A DNA stretch of 16,411 bases from an uncultured Eubacteriales bacterium (GTDB lineage Bacteria > Bacillota > Clostridia > Oscillospirales > Butyricicoccaceae): assembly GCA_934630445.1 (NCBI GenBank), contig CAKTWY010000032.1, forward strand, positions 1 through 16,411, given 5' to 3'. Position 1 is the first letter of the stretch. Every line of letters starts with the position of its first letter. Below are positions 1 to 6,084 of this stretch, piece by piece. Position numbers and translations under genes: made by a program. Below the pieces are notes generated by a model. The model ran no database searches. It was not told the DNA's origin and saw only the letters and a list, made by a program, of their open reading frames with translations.

Positions 1-2
1 AC

Positions 3-248
3 GTTCAGGCGCCGGAGAACAACGACCAGCCCGATGCGTGCGGTTTGAGCGTGAGCGAATGCGAAGCGTGCCCCGAACGCAGAATCTGCCCGGAATCGAT
101 GGCAAAGCCCGCGCAGGAAGAGCCTTCCGCCGCAGCGCCGGAAGCATGCGCCGAACCGATCGCGGAAGAGGAGCGTCCGTGTCCGTGCGTGCATGACGCG
201 CCGGAAGAAGATGATTCTGCATCTGCTGGGGAAAAAACGGCGGAATAA
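3..248 (+). CDS. C-terminal part of an unrecognised Cys-rich protein with acidic tail (5' end outside window)
   Basis: The reading frame is open from the first bases of the window to a TAA at 246-248, so this is the end of a gene that starts upstream. A TTG at 45 has no good ribosome site and is probably an internal codon. The visible 81 residues contain a cysteine cluster, C-x6-C-x2-C-x5-C, including CEACPERRICPE. Then comes a low-complexity tail rich in Ala, Glu and Pro with more cysteines (PCPC), ending in EKTAE. Paired Cys with CP and a further Cys is seen in several Fe-S or zinc-binding C-termini, for example SPASM-like and RecB/Cas4-like proteins, but nothing here decides between them and I do not recognise the family. 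A strong terminator follows within 20 bases, so this is the last gene of its operon. Confidence 0.6.
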   Translation, partial: VQAPENNDQPDACGLSVSECEACPERRICPESMAKPAQEEPSAAAPEACAEPIAEEERPCPCVHDAPEEDDSASAGEKTAE

Positions 249-258
249 AAATTTTTAT

Positions 259-297
259 AAAAAAGGGTGCCGCAGCTCACGCTGCGGCACCCTTTTT
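259..297. terminator. Intrinsic terminator, probably bidirectional
   Basis: A perfect 12-bp stem, GGGTGCCGCAGC (265-276) with GCTGCGGCACCC (281-292) and loop TCAC, is flanked by an A-run on the left and TTTTT on the right. It ends the Cys-rich gene on the + strand. The A-run gives a U-tail on the opposite strand as well, so it can also stop the convergent mscS transcript. Confidence 0.93.
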
Positions 298-305
298 CTG
301 TCTTC

Positions 306-1193
306 CTACCGACATGTCTTTTCGCCGTCCGCAGTCATCACGACAAGGTGCGGATAGGCGATATCAATGCCAGCCGCGTCAAAGCGTTTTTTGATGCTGG
401 AAAGCAGATCGCACTTCATGGCGAAACCGCTTCCCGCGTCAGCCGACCAGACCCAGGCACGGAGCTTGACGCAGCTGTCAGCCAGCTCGATGATGCGCAC
501 GGTGATCTCCGGTACGCCGCTTGCGCGGTCGGCGTCGGTACGGTTGTCGACATGCGACGGATGCGCCAGCGCCTCTTCGCGCATAATTTCCAGTGCGAGG
601 TCAAGGTCCGATTCATAAGTGACGCCGATTTCCACATAATTGCAGATGCGGCTGTCGCTGAAGTTGGAATTTTCAAGAATCTCTTTGTTGAACGTACTGT
701 TGGGGATAATGGTGCGCCGGTTGTCGAATGTGCGGATCACCGTGTGCCGCAGGGAGATCTCCTCCACAACGCCGGTGATGTTCTGGCTGACGAGACGGAC
801 GGTGTCGCCGACTTTGCAGGGCTTAAACACCGTCACGAGGAGGCCGCTCGTGAGATTGGCCACCGCGTCCTGCGAGGCGAAGCCGACGACGAGCGCGACA
901 ATGCCGGAGCTTGCCAGCATCGTGTCCATCAGCTTTTTCAGAGACGGAAATTGCGAAAGAATGCTGGTGAGAAATACAAAGACGAGAATGGCGATCAGCA
1001 CGCCGCGCAGCGCCGGCAGGACCGATGCCAGCTCAGGATGAGCGGAGGCAAGCGTGCGTTCACGCGCGCGGCGGAAAAAGCGGTTGATGAGCCGGATGCC
1101 CACCGCGAGAATCAATAGCGAGAGGGCGATGCTGATCACCATCGGAACCAGCGTGCCGGTTTCCAGCGAAAAGAGTTCCAAAAATTTGTCCAT
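306..1193 (-). CDS. Small-conductance mechanosensitive channel, MscS family
   Basis: This 295-residue inner-membrane protein would open under membrane tension to release ions and small solutes on osmotic down-shock. It has three hydrophobic segments at about 14-38, 62-82 and 92-122. The third carries the small-residue pore helix typical of MscS (ASSGIVALVVGFASQDAVAN). It is followed by KPCKVGD and the beta-domain motif RTIIPNS near 160-166, then a soluble alpha/beta C-terminal domain. The size matches the short E. coli-MscS type. I chose the ATG at 1193 because AGGAG (1202-1206 on the minus strand) sits 8 bases before it; an in-frame ATG seven codons upstream lacks such a site. The gene is alone on its strand and ends against the 259-297 terminator. 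A 14-bp palindrome (AAAAACCGGTTTTT, 1246-1259) and another, ATGTGC-CT-GCACAT (1232-1245), lie upstream, but no regulator can be assigned. Confidence 0.93.
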   Translation of the reverse strand: MDKFLELFSLETGTLVPMVISIALSLLILAVGIRLINRFFRRARERTLASAHPELASVLPALRGVLIAILVFVFLTSILSQFPSLKKLMDTMLASSGIVALVVGFASQDAVANLTSGLLVTVFKPCKVGDTVRLVSQNITGVVEEISLRHTVIRTFDNRRTIIPNSTFNKEILENSNFSDSRICNYVEIGVTYESDLDLALEIMREEALAHPSHVDNRTDADRASGVPEITVRIIELADSCVKLRAWVWSADAGSGFAMKCDLLSSIKKRFDAAGIDIAYPHLVVMTADGEKTCR

Positions 1194-1231
1194 CGTTTCA
1201 GCTCCTGTAGGCATTAATTAAAAAGCAAAAG

Positions 1232-1359
1232 ATGTGCCTGCACATAAAAACCGGTTTTTGGTTGCTCTGCAATCAAAAACGCCGATTTCATTTGCACACG
1301 TCTCGCCCTTGCGGGCAACCGCCGCGCATGCGGTAAAAAACAGCCTGCGGCTGTTTTTT
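1232..1359 (+). ncRNA. Candidate small RNA or leader: consecutive hairpins ending in an orphan terminator
   Basis: Between the divergent mscS and GntR genes there are several inverted repeats. They are ATGTGC/GCACAT (1232-1245); a 12-bp stem GTTTTTGGTTGC (1254-1265) with GCAATCAAAAAC (1269-1280) and loop TCT; GCCC/GGGC (1305-1316); ACCGC/GCGGT (1318-1334); and the terminator hairpin at 1335-1359. The single imperfect pair of the 12-bp stem (1261 with 1273) is G-U if the + strand is transcribed but C-A on the minus strand, which favours a + strand RNA. No annotated gene needs a terminator here. I see no convincing + strand promoter for it, and no known RNA family matches. Confidence 0.3.
1335..1359. 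terminator. Intrinsic terminator between divergent genes
   Basis: The stem AAAAAACAGCC (1335-1345) pairs with GGCTGTTTTTT (1349-1359) around the three-base loop TGC, giving a classic hairpin plus T-run on the + strand. The A-run makes it symmetrical, so it could also act on minus-strand transcripts. No protein-coding gene ends here. It may end a small RNA or insulate the two divergent promoters. Confidence 0.8.
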
Positions 1360-1395
1360 ATTGTAATCGAGCGCGGGGAAAAAAACAAGCCTCCC

Positions 1396-1424
1396 TTGAC
1401 AAAGCAGAAGTATATGTATATACT
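1396..1424 (+). promoter_or_regulatory. Sigma-A promoter of the GntR-ABC operon
   Basis: TTGACA (1396-1401) and TATACT (1419-1424) are separated by exactly 17 bases, a near-perfect housekeeping promoter. Transcription should start around 1431, inside the adjacent inverted repeat. A promoter this strong fits an operon held off by its own repressor. Confidence 0.9.
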
Positions 1425-1445
1425 GTATATATACGATATATACAG
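1423..1445. promoter_or_regulatory. Operator: 10-bp inverted repeat over the transcription start, probable GntR (YtrA-type) site
   Basis: The arms CTGTATATAT and ATATATACAG are perfect reverse complements separated by ACG. The repeat begins at the last bases of the -10 box and covers the predicted start site, the position expected for autorepression. YtrA-type GntR proteins are known to bind palindromic sites in their own promoters. That this particular repeat is bound by the downstream protein is an inference from position and symmetry. Confidence 0.75.
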
Positions 1446-1463
1446 ATGAGTGGAGGGATTCCA

Positions 1464-1853
1464 TTGCGCATCGTCCTGTCAAGCGCATCACAGAGGCCGA
1501 TGTATGAGCAGATTTCGGCGCAGATACGTGCACAGATCGCCGCGGGCGAGCTTCAGCCGGGGGAAGCGCTTTTGTCAATCCGGCAGCTGGCGCGCGAACT
1601 GCGCGTGAGCATCATCACGACCAAGCGCGCGTACGAAGACCTGGAAAAAGAAGGGTATATCCGCACTGTGCCCGGGCGCGGAACCTTTGTAGCGCAGAAA
1701 AGCGGAGCAGCCCTGCGCGACATGTCGCTGCAGAAGGCTGCGCAGGATCTGACGCCCATCGTGCGGCATGCGAAACAGGCGGGCGTGACGTGCGAGGAAC
1801 TGACGTGCGCTGTGCGCGCCATTTATGAGGAGGAGCAGCATGAAGGTCATTGA
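1464..1853 (+). CDS. GntR-family transcriptional repressor, YtrA-type
   Basis: This 129-residue DNA-binding protein has an N-terminal GntR winged helix (PMYEQISAQIRAQIAAGEL, then SIRQLARELRVS as the helix-turn-helix and GYIRTVPGRGTFV as the wing). Only about 50 residues follow, which is the short YtrA layout that lacks a large ligand domain. I place the start at TTG 1464: GGAGGG (1452-1457) lies 6 bases upstream, and the resulting N-terminus (RIVLSSASQRPMYEQI) fits the family. An in-frame ATG at 1446 abuts the operator and would leave almost no untranslated leader. The gene overlaps the next by 14 bases. Family members usually repress their own ABC operon and respond to cell-envelope stress or antimicrobial compounds; the inducer here is unknown. 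Confidence 0.9.
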   Translation: MRIVLSSASQRPMYEQISAQIRAQIAAGELQPGEALLSIRQLARELRVSIITTKRAYEDLEKEGYIRTVPGRGTFVAQKSGAALRDMSLQKAAQDLTPIVRHAKQAGVTCEELTCAVRAIYEEEQHEGH

Positions 1854-2703
1854 ACTGGAAAATGTAAAAAAATCATTTGGCGCCTTTTCCCTAGATATTG
1901 CCTCCCTGGGCGTTGAAGAGGGCTTTATCACGGGCTTTATCGGGCCGAACGGCGCGGGGAAGACGACGACGATCAAACTGATCATGGGTATGTACCGGCC
2001 GGATGCGGGGGCGGTGCGCGTCTTTGGACGCGACCCGCGCGCCGAGGCGGATCAGGTGAAGGAGATGATCGGGTATGTCGGCGAGGTGACGGGCTATTTT
2101 GCCGAGGCCAAACTCAATACGATCAAGCAGGCAGTCGCGCCGTTTTACGCCGGATGGGAGGAAGCGCGCTACCGCGCGCTTGCAGACCGCTTCGCGCTCG
2201 ATGGGAAGAAGACGTATGCCAGCCTGTCCAAAGGGCAGCAAAAGCAGTTTGCCCTTGCGCTGGCGCTTTCTCACCGGCCGCGCCTGCTGGTGCTCGACGA
2301 GGCCACGGCGAACCTCGACCCCCTCGTGCGCAGCGACATTCTCGACCTCCTCCTGGAAGAGCTCCAGCGCGGAGACGTGAGCGTGTTTTATTCCACGCAC
2401 ATTACCTCCGATCTCGATCGGGCTGCGGATTACATCGTAATGCTCAGCCACGGACGCATAGTGCTTGCGCGCGATAAAAACGAGCTTTCGGAAACGTATT
2501 GCCTGGTGAAGGGCGGGCCGGAGCTGCTCACCGCGCAGCGCGAGCAGGCGCTCATTGGGTTTGAGCGCGGGAATACGGGTTTCTGCGGGCTGAGCGGCGA
2601 CGAGCGTGCCGCGCGGCGCGTGTTCGGCGCGGATGCGGTTTATGAGCGCGCGTCGCTGGAGGACATTTTTCTCTATACAGTGAAGGGAGAAACGCAAAAA
2701 TGA
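1840..2703 (+). CDS. ABC transporter ATP-binding protein, YtrB-like
   Basis: This 287-residue ATPase subunit would power the membrane protein encoded next. It shows Walker A GPNGAGKT (residues 35-42), signature LSKGQ (129-133), Walker B LLVLDEAT with Asp153-Glu154, and the switch histidine in STH (187). The sequence after residue 210 is the variable C-terminal extension seen in exporters of this group. The start is ATG 1840, with AGGAGG six bases upstream; it lies inside the end of the GntR gene, implying translational coupling. Its stop overlaps the permease start (ATGA at 2700-2703). The GntR-ATPase-permease order resembles the bacilysin/antibiotic-stress Ytr-type systems. The substrate cannot be read from the sequence. 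Confidence 0.95.
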   Translation: MKVIELENVKKSFGAFSLDIASLGVEEGFITGFIGPNGAGKTTTIKLIMGMYRPDAGAVRVFGRDPRAEADQVKEMIGYVGEVTGYFAEAKLNTIKQAVAPFYAGWEEARYRALADRFALDGKKTYASLSKGQQKQFALALALSHRPRLLVLDEATANLDPLVRSDILDLLLEELQRGDVSVFYSTHITSDLDRAADYIVMLSHGRIVLARDKNELSETYCLVKGGPELLTAQREQALIGFERGNTGFCGLSGDERAARRVFGADAVYERASLEDIFLYTVKGETQK

Positions 2704-3299
2704 AAAAAATAACAACGCTTATGGCCGGCAGCGTCAGCTATCTTTTATCTATCCGCACCTATGGGATCCTTCTGATCCTGATTTTGGCGATGGCGCTGCT
2801 CTCGCCTTCGCTCGTGCCGATCGCCTACCTCATCATGCTCTATATCGGCACATATGGGCTTGAGGCTTATGAAGAAAAGAACGGCGCGGCATATTATTAC
2901 GGTATGCTTCCTGTCGGAAGGCGGCAGATCGTCGCGGCAAAATACATGCTCGCGATATGCGAGATCGTTTTGGGCCTTCTCATCGGTTCGGTGAGCTATA
3001 CCGTGCACCGCACGCCGGATATCGGCATGCAGCTGGCGCTGCTGGCGGCGACGGGATGTCTTTTTACCGCGGTGATGATGCCCTTTATGCTTCTGCTTGG
3101 AGGAACCAAGGCGCGCTTCGTCGTCCTTTTCCTCTATATCGGGGCATTGTCTCTGACGGGGATTGTCAAACAGGATGCCGCGGCCTTTGCGGCTTTTGCG
3201 CCGCCGGCATGGATGCTGGCGGCGGCGGGCGCGGCGCTTATCGCGCTGTCATGGATTTTGAGCGCGGCATGCTACGCACGCATGGAATGTAAAAATTAG
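2700..3299 (+). CDS. ABC-2 type transporter permease
   Basis: This 199-residue integral membrane protein has about six hydrophobic segments (roughly residues 20-35, 38-52, 78-98, 108-128, 135-152 and 165-190). Between the second and third lies a short charged loop, EAYEEKNGAAYYYGMLPVGRR, whose 'YYGMLPVGRRQIV' part resembles the PF13346-like ABC-2 permeases, where 'LP.sR..iv..Ky' is common. It is small for a permease, so the active transporter would be a dimer with two copies of the ATPase. The ATG overlaps the ATPase stop by four bases, with AAGGGAG ten bases upstream. I see no convincing intrinsic terminator on the + strand just after the stop, so the transcript may run into the following gap. 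Confidence 0.88.
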   Translation: MKKITTLMAGSVSYLLSIRTYGILLILILAMALLSPSLVPIAYLIMLYIGTYGLEAYEEKNGAAYYYGMLPVGRRQIVAAKYMLAICEIVLGLLIGSVSYTVHRTPDIGMQLALLAATGCLFTAVMMPFMLLLGGTKARFVVLFLYIGALSLTGIVKQDAAAFAAFAPPAWMLAAAGAALIALSWILSAACYARMECKN

Positions 3300-3645
3300 C
3301 CTGCGTCCACGGGAGCAGCGTCTGGGCAAAAAACAAAAAGCGGCAAATGAAAAAAATGCCGTTCAAAAAACGGTGCCCGGCGCACATACTAGCATTGTCC
3401 GCAGCTGCCATGCAGCGTGCGCTATTTTATCGGCAGTCGCAGCGTGTGAATCGCAAATTCAGCGAATGATTGACAATAAAATCCATTTTTTTTGCCATTT
3501 CCAATGACGGCGGCGTATAAGCACGCTATCTTTGCAATTGTAATTTCTGCCTAGGGAAGACAGGCGTAATTTGCCGAAGGGCAGGAAATTAATGCGGGAG
3601 CGGCCTGCAAATAGTAAGCGTGTACCGTCAGAAAGGAGTGGTGAA
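3300..3645. other. Non-coding gap between ABC permease and spoIVB
   Basis: About 346 bases without a supportable gene. It contains a weak stem CGGCA (3341-3345) with TGCCG (3357-3361) in A-rich surroundings, a small hairpin GCTGC-CAT-GCAGC (3404-3416), the octamer GCAGCGTG twice (once in each of the lines beginning 3361 and 3421), and a TTGACA at 3470-3475 without a good -10 box 17 bases on. A CATACTA at 3385-3391 matches a sporulation -10 element, but no partner -35 is present. The promoter of spoIVB must lie here or run through from upstream; I cannot place it. Confidence 0.6.
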
Positions 3646-4716
3646 GTGAAAGATGAAAAAGAAATTCAAAAAATGGCTTCGAAAATTGTCGGCGCGCTTC
3701 TCGCGCTGACGATTTTCGCAGGTGCGCCGGGCGTACAGGCAGTCGGCGCACAGATTCCAGAGCACGTGGTTCCCATGGGTATCACGACGGGCATTAAAAT
3801 GTTTGCCGACGGGATCATGGTCGTCGGACTGTCAAAAATAACGACCCAATCGGGGGAGATATGCCCCGCACAGCAGGCAGGACTGAGAGAGGGAGACATT
3901 ATTATCAGCATTGACGGTACAAACGTGTCAAGTACGGAAGAACTGCAAAACGTGATCACGAACGCAGCCGGAAAGGCCGTAAGCATGAAAGTGCTGCGCG
4001 CTAACCGCAAGATGGATATTCAGCTCCAAGCCGTCCGCGCTGCGATCGATGAAACATGGCGCATCGGCGCGTGGGTGCGCGACAGCATGGCCGGGATCGG
4101 AACGCTGACCTTTTATGATCCTGCCAGCGGTATTTTCGGAGCGCTCGGCCACAGTATCAACGACGTCGACACGGGCAACATCATGCCGCTTCGAAGCGGC
4201 TCGCTGATGCCGTCGTCCGTGGTGGGCGTCAAGCGCGGCGAGGCGGGCAGACCGGGTGAACTGAAAGGGGAGTTTGATCTGACGCGCAGCACAGGGCGGC
4301 TTTCTGTCAACAGTCCGTCCGGCATTTTCGGCGTGCTGGATGATGCGTCGCTTGCCTCTGGCTATGAACCGATGCAGGTAGCGCGCCGCGGCGAAGTAAA
4401 AACCGGAAAAGCGCAGATCCTTTCCTGTGTGGATGGAGCGCAGCGCAGTTCTTATGATGTAGAGATCATCCGCATTTATTCAGAAAATGAAGCGGACGAG
4501 CGCGGTATGATGCTGCGCGTGACCGACCCGGCGCTTTTAAAATTGACGGGCGGCATCGTTCAGGGCATGAGCGGAAGCCCTATTGTCCAAAACGGAAAGC
4601 TGATCGGCGCGGTCACCCATGTGCTGGTCAACGACCCCAAACGCGGATACGGCATTTTTATTGAAAATATGCTGGAGAGCGCATATGAGGACGCAGCGCT
4701 GAAAAACGCGGCCTAG
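3646..4716 (+). CDS. spoIVB: SpoIVB peptidase (sporulation signalling serine protease)
   Basis: This 356-residue protein is expected in the forespore. In known spore-formers SpoIVB is secreted from the forespore into the inter-membrane space and cleaves SpoIVFA, releasing pro-sigma-K processing in the mother cell. A hydrophobic N-terminal anchor (about residues 12-35) is followed by a PDZ domain (AQQAGLREGDIIISIDG) and the S55 peptidase domain. That domain includes GIGTLTFYDP, GALGHSIND with the catalytic His at about 169, RVTDPALLKLTGG, and GGIVQGMSGSPIVQNGKLIG with the catalytic Ser at about 309. The start is GTG 3646, with AAAGGAG seven bases upstream; an out-of-frame ATG at 3654 stops quickly. 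Length is a little short of the B. subtilis protein (426 residues). A terminator follows directly, and the usual downstream spo0A is absent. Confidence 0.95.
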   Translation: MKDEKEIQKMASKIVGALLALTIFAGAPGVQAVGAQIPEHVVPMGITTGIKMFADGIMVVGLSKITTQSGEICPAQQAGLREGDIIISIDGTNVSSTEELQNVITNAAGKAVSMKVLRANRKMDIQLQAVRAAIDETWRIGAWVRDSMAGIGTLTFYDPASGIFGALGHSINDVDTGNIMPLRSGSLMPSSVVGVKRGEAGRPGELKGEFDLTRSTGRLSVNSPSGIFGVLDDASLASGYEPMQVARRGEVKTGKAQILSCVDGAQRSSYDVEIIRIYSENEADERGMMLRVTDPALLKLTGGIVQGMSGSPIVQNGKLIGAVTHVLVNDPKRGYGIFIENMLESAYEDAALKNAA

Positions 4717-4724
4717 TTCAGAAC

Positions 4725-4764
4725 AAAACAGAGCCCTGCCTTGATCGGCTGGGCTCTGTTTTTT
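4725..4764. terminator. Bidirectional terminator between spoIVB and the SLH gene
   Basis: AAAACAGAGCCC (4725-4736) pairs with GGGCTCTGTTTT (4751-4762), with a further GCC/GGC pair inside the loop (4738-4740 with 4747-4749). A T-run follows on the + strand and the A-run serves the minus strand. It lies between two convergent genes and can end both transcripts. Confidence 0.92.
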
Positions 4765-4781
4765 ATTTGAGAAAATTCAAT

Positions 4782-6032
4782 TTAAGCCGCCGTGCGGTTC
4801 CGCTCCGCGCCGACCTCAACAAAACGGCCGATACGCGCATCATATACACCGCGAAGCACTTCGTTGCCGTTGCGGTCAAGCTCATAAAGCTCCGCGCCGC
4901 TGTCCAGCTGTGCCCAATCGGTGAAGACCCATTCGGGAGAGCCGACGCGCCCATTGGTGCCCGTGGTAAAGCCCGCACCGCCGAACGGGGCGGGGTCCGT
5001 ATATGTTCCGCCGTTTTTCACACTGGTGGGGATAATGACGGAGGCGGCATTTTCCGCGGTAAAGCGGATCACGCCGCAGCTTCCGGTTTCGAGCTGATGT
5101 GGATATACCCCTTCGGGATACTCATAATCAAGGCGAAGGCCGTAATAGCAGTCGTCATATGTCCGGTACTGTTTTACATCGCATGCGCGGCTGACAAAGC
5201 CCTTTGGCGCGGTATACTCACCGGAGAGGTATTTTTCCATATCGGAAAGGCTGATAACCTTTTGCATAACGGTTTCGGAGTCCGGCGCGGGCAGCGCGGC
5301 GCGCACACGGTTGAGCATCGCCGTCTCGCCTGTGGAAAGCTCTGTCACCGGCCTGCGGTAGCAGGAGACAAAGATGGTGTAATCAACCCCCAACTCCTTG
5401 CAGACCGATTCAATGATGTCGACAAAGCCGGTCTGTTCGGCGATCAGCGTGTGCGTATACTGCGGCGAAGCGCCGAAAAGCGTTTCGGGCACACTGCCGT
5501 TGGCGTCGTTTTTCAGGTTTACAAGCATGGTCAGCGCTTCCGCCCAGGTGACGTCGTCGTTTGGCGCAAAGCGGCCGTCCGAATGGCCGCTCATCACGCC
5601 GTTTATGTATGCGGTGAGGATCACCTCGCGTGAATCTTCGTCCGCAATCTCATAATAATCGGCGATGTTCGCGATATATGCGTCCTTGACCTCAGCGCTG
5701 ATGTTCGGGATCCACAGCTTCAGTTCCCGGCAGATGATCTCCGCCGCGCGCAGGCGGGAGAGCGGCGCTTTGGACGGAACAGCCGGGCCTTCCAGCGAGG
5801 GGAGGGAGAAGAACGTATAAAAAATATTGCAGAAATCCTGCTCTGTGAGGGGCATATCCGGCAGAAAATCATCTGACAAAACGGCGTCATACAGCCCGGA
5901 ATTCTTGACCTCCGGCACATATTGATTGAACCAGTGCCCCTGCGGCGTCAGCGCGCAGGCGCCGCCCGGCAGGGCGATCAGAAGCGCCGAAAGCAAAACG
6001 GCGGATATCAAACGGATTAAAGTACGCTTCAT
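4782..6032 (-). CDS. Secreted protein with S-layer homology (SLH) domain
   Basis: The 416-residue product begins with a signal peptide (MKRTLIRLISAVLLSALLIA and then a GGACA cleavage region near residue 27). Residues about 118-175 form a good SLH repeat (AYINGVMSGHSDGRFAPNDD, then TWAEALTMLVNL). Residues about 33-105 look like a second, degenerate SLH repeat. SLH repeats usually bind pyruvylated secondary cell-wall polymers, but normally three are needed, so anchoring may be weak. The C-terminal half (about 190-416) is not recognised; it has aromatic and Gly-rich, probably beta-strand segments and a closing ELYELDRNGNEVLRGVYD. ATG 6032 has AAAGGAG seven bases upstream. A 12-bp palindrome (TGTGCCGGCACA, 6048-6059) sits just before the ribosome site. 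The gene lies 52 bases after glnS on the same strand and ends at the shared terminator. Confidence 0.85.
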   Translation of the reverse strand: MKRTLIRLISAVLLSALLIALPGGACALTPQGHWFNQYVPEVKNSGLYDAVLSDDFLPDMPLTEQDFCNIFYTFFSLPSLEGPAVPSKAPLSRLRAAEIICRELKLWIPNISAEVKDAYIANIADYYEIADEDSREVILTAYINGVMSGHSDGRFAPNDDVTWAEALTMLVNLKNDANGSVPETLFGASPQYTHTLIAEQTGFVDIIESVCKELGVDYTIFVSCYRRPVTELSTGETAMLNRVRAALPAPDSETVMQKVISLSDMEKYLSGEYTAPKGFVSRACDVKQYRTYDDCYYGLRLDYEYPEGVYPHQLETGSCGVIRFTAENAASVIIPTSVKNGGTYTDPAPFGGAGFTTGTNGRVGSPEWVFTDWAQLDSGAELYELDRNGNEVLRGVYDARIGRFVEVGAERNRTAA

Positions 6033-6084
6033 AAAAAGGCTCCTTTCTGTGCCGGCACAAGGGCGGCGCTGACATTCGGCGGAG

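Noticed and set aside
267..1118. Open frame on the + strand opposite mscS
   Set aside because: It begins inside the terminator stem and runs opposite a well-conserved MscS gene; its composition is Arg/Asp/His/Ala-rich shadow coding.
1891..2715. Long antisense open frame opposite the ABC ATPase gene
   Set aside because: The + strand encodes a full ABC ATPase with all motifs; the antisense product has no family features and no ribosome site.
3341..3373. Terminator after the ABC permease
   Set aside because: The stems CGGCA/TGCCG and CCGTT/AACGG are only 5 bp and are followed by A, not T, on the + strand.
3385..3391. CATACTA as a sigma-G -10 element for spoIVB
   Set aside because: No TGAATA-like -35 at 17-18 bases upstream, and it is about 260 bases from the start codon. 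The match is probably chance.
3654..3707. ATG at 3654 as the spoIVB start
   Set aside because: It is out of frame with the protease and closes after about 18 codons; GTG 3646 has the ribosome site and the correct frame.
4767..5633. Open frame on the + strand opposite the SLH gene
   Set aside because: It starts in the terminator T-run, has no ribosome site and no domain; the opposite strand has a signal peptide and an SLH repeat.
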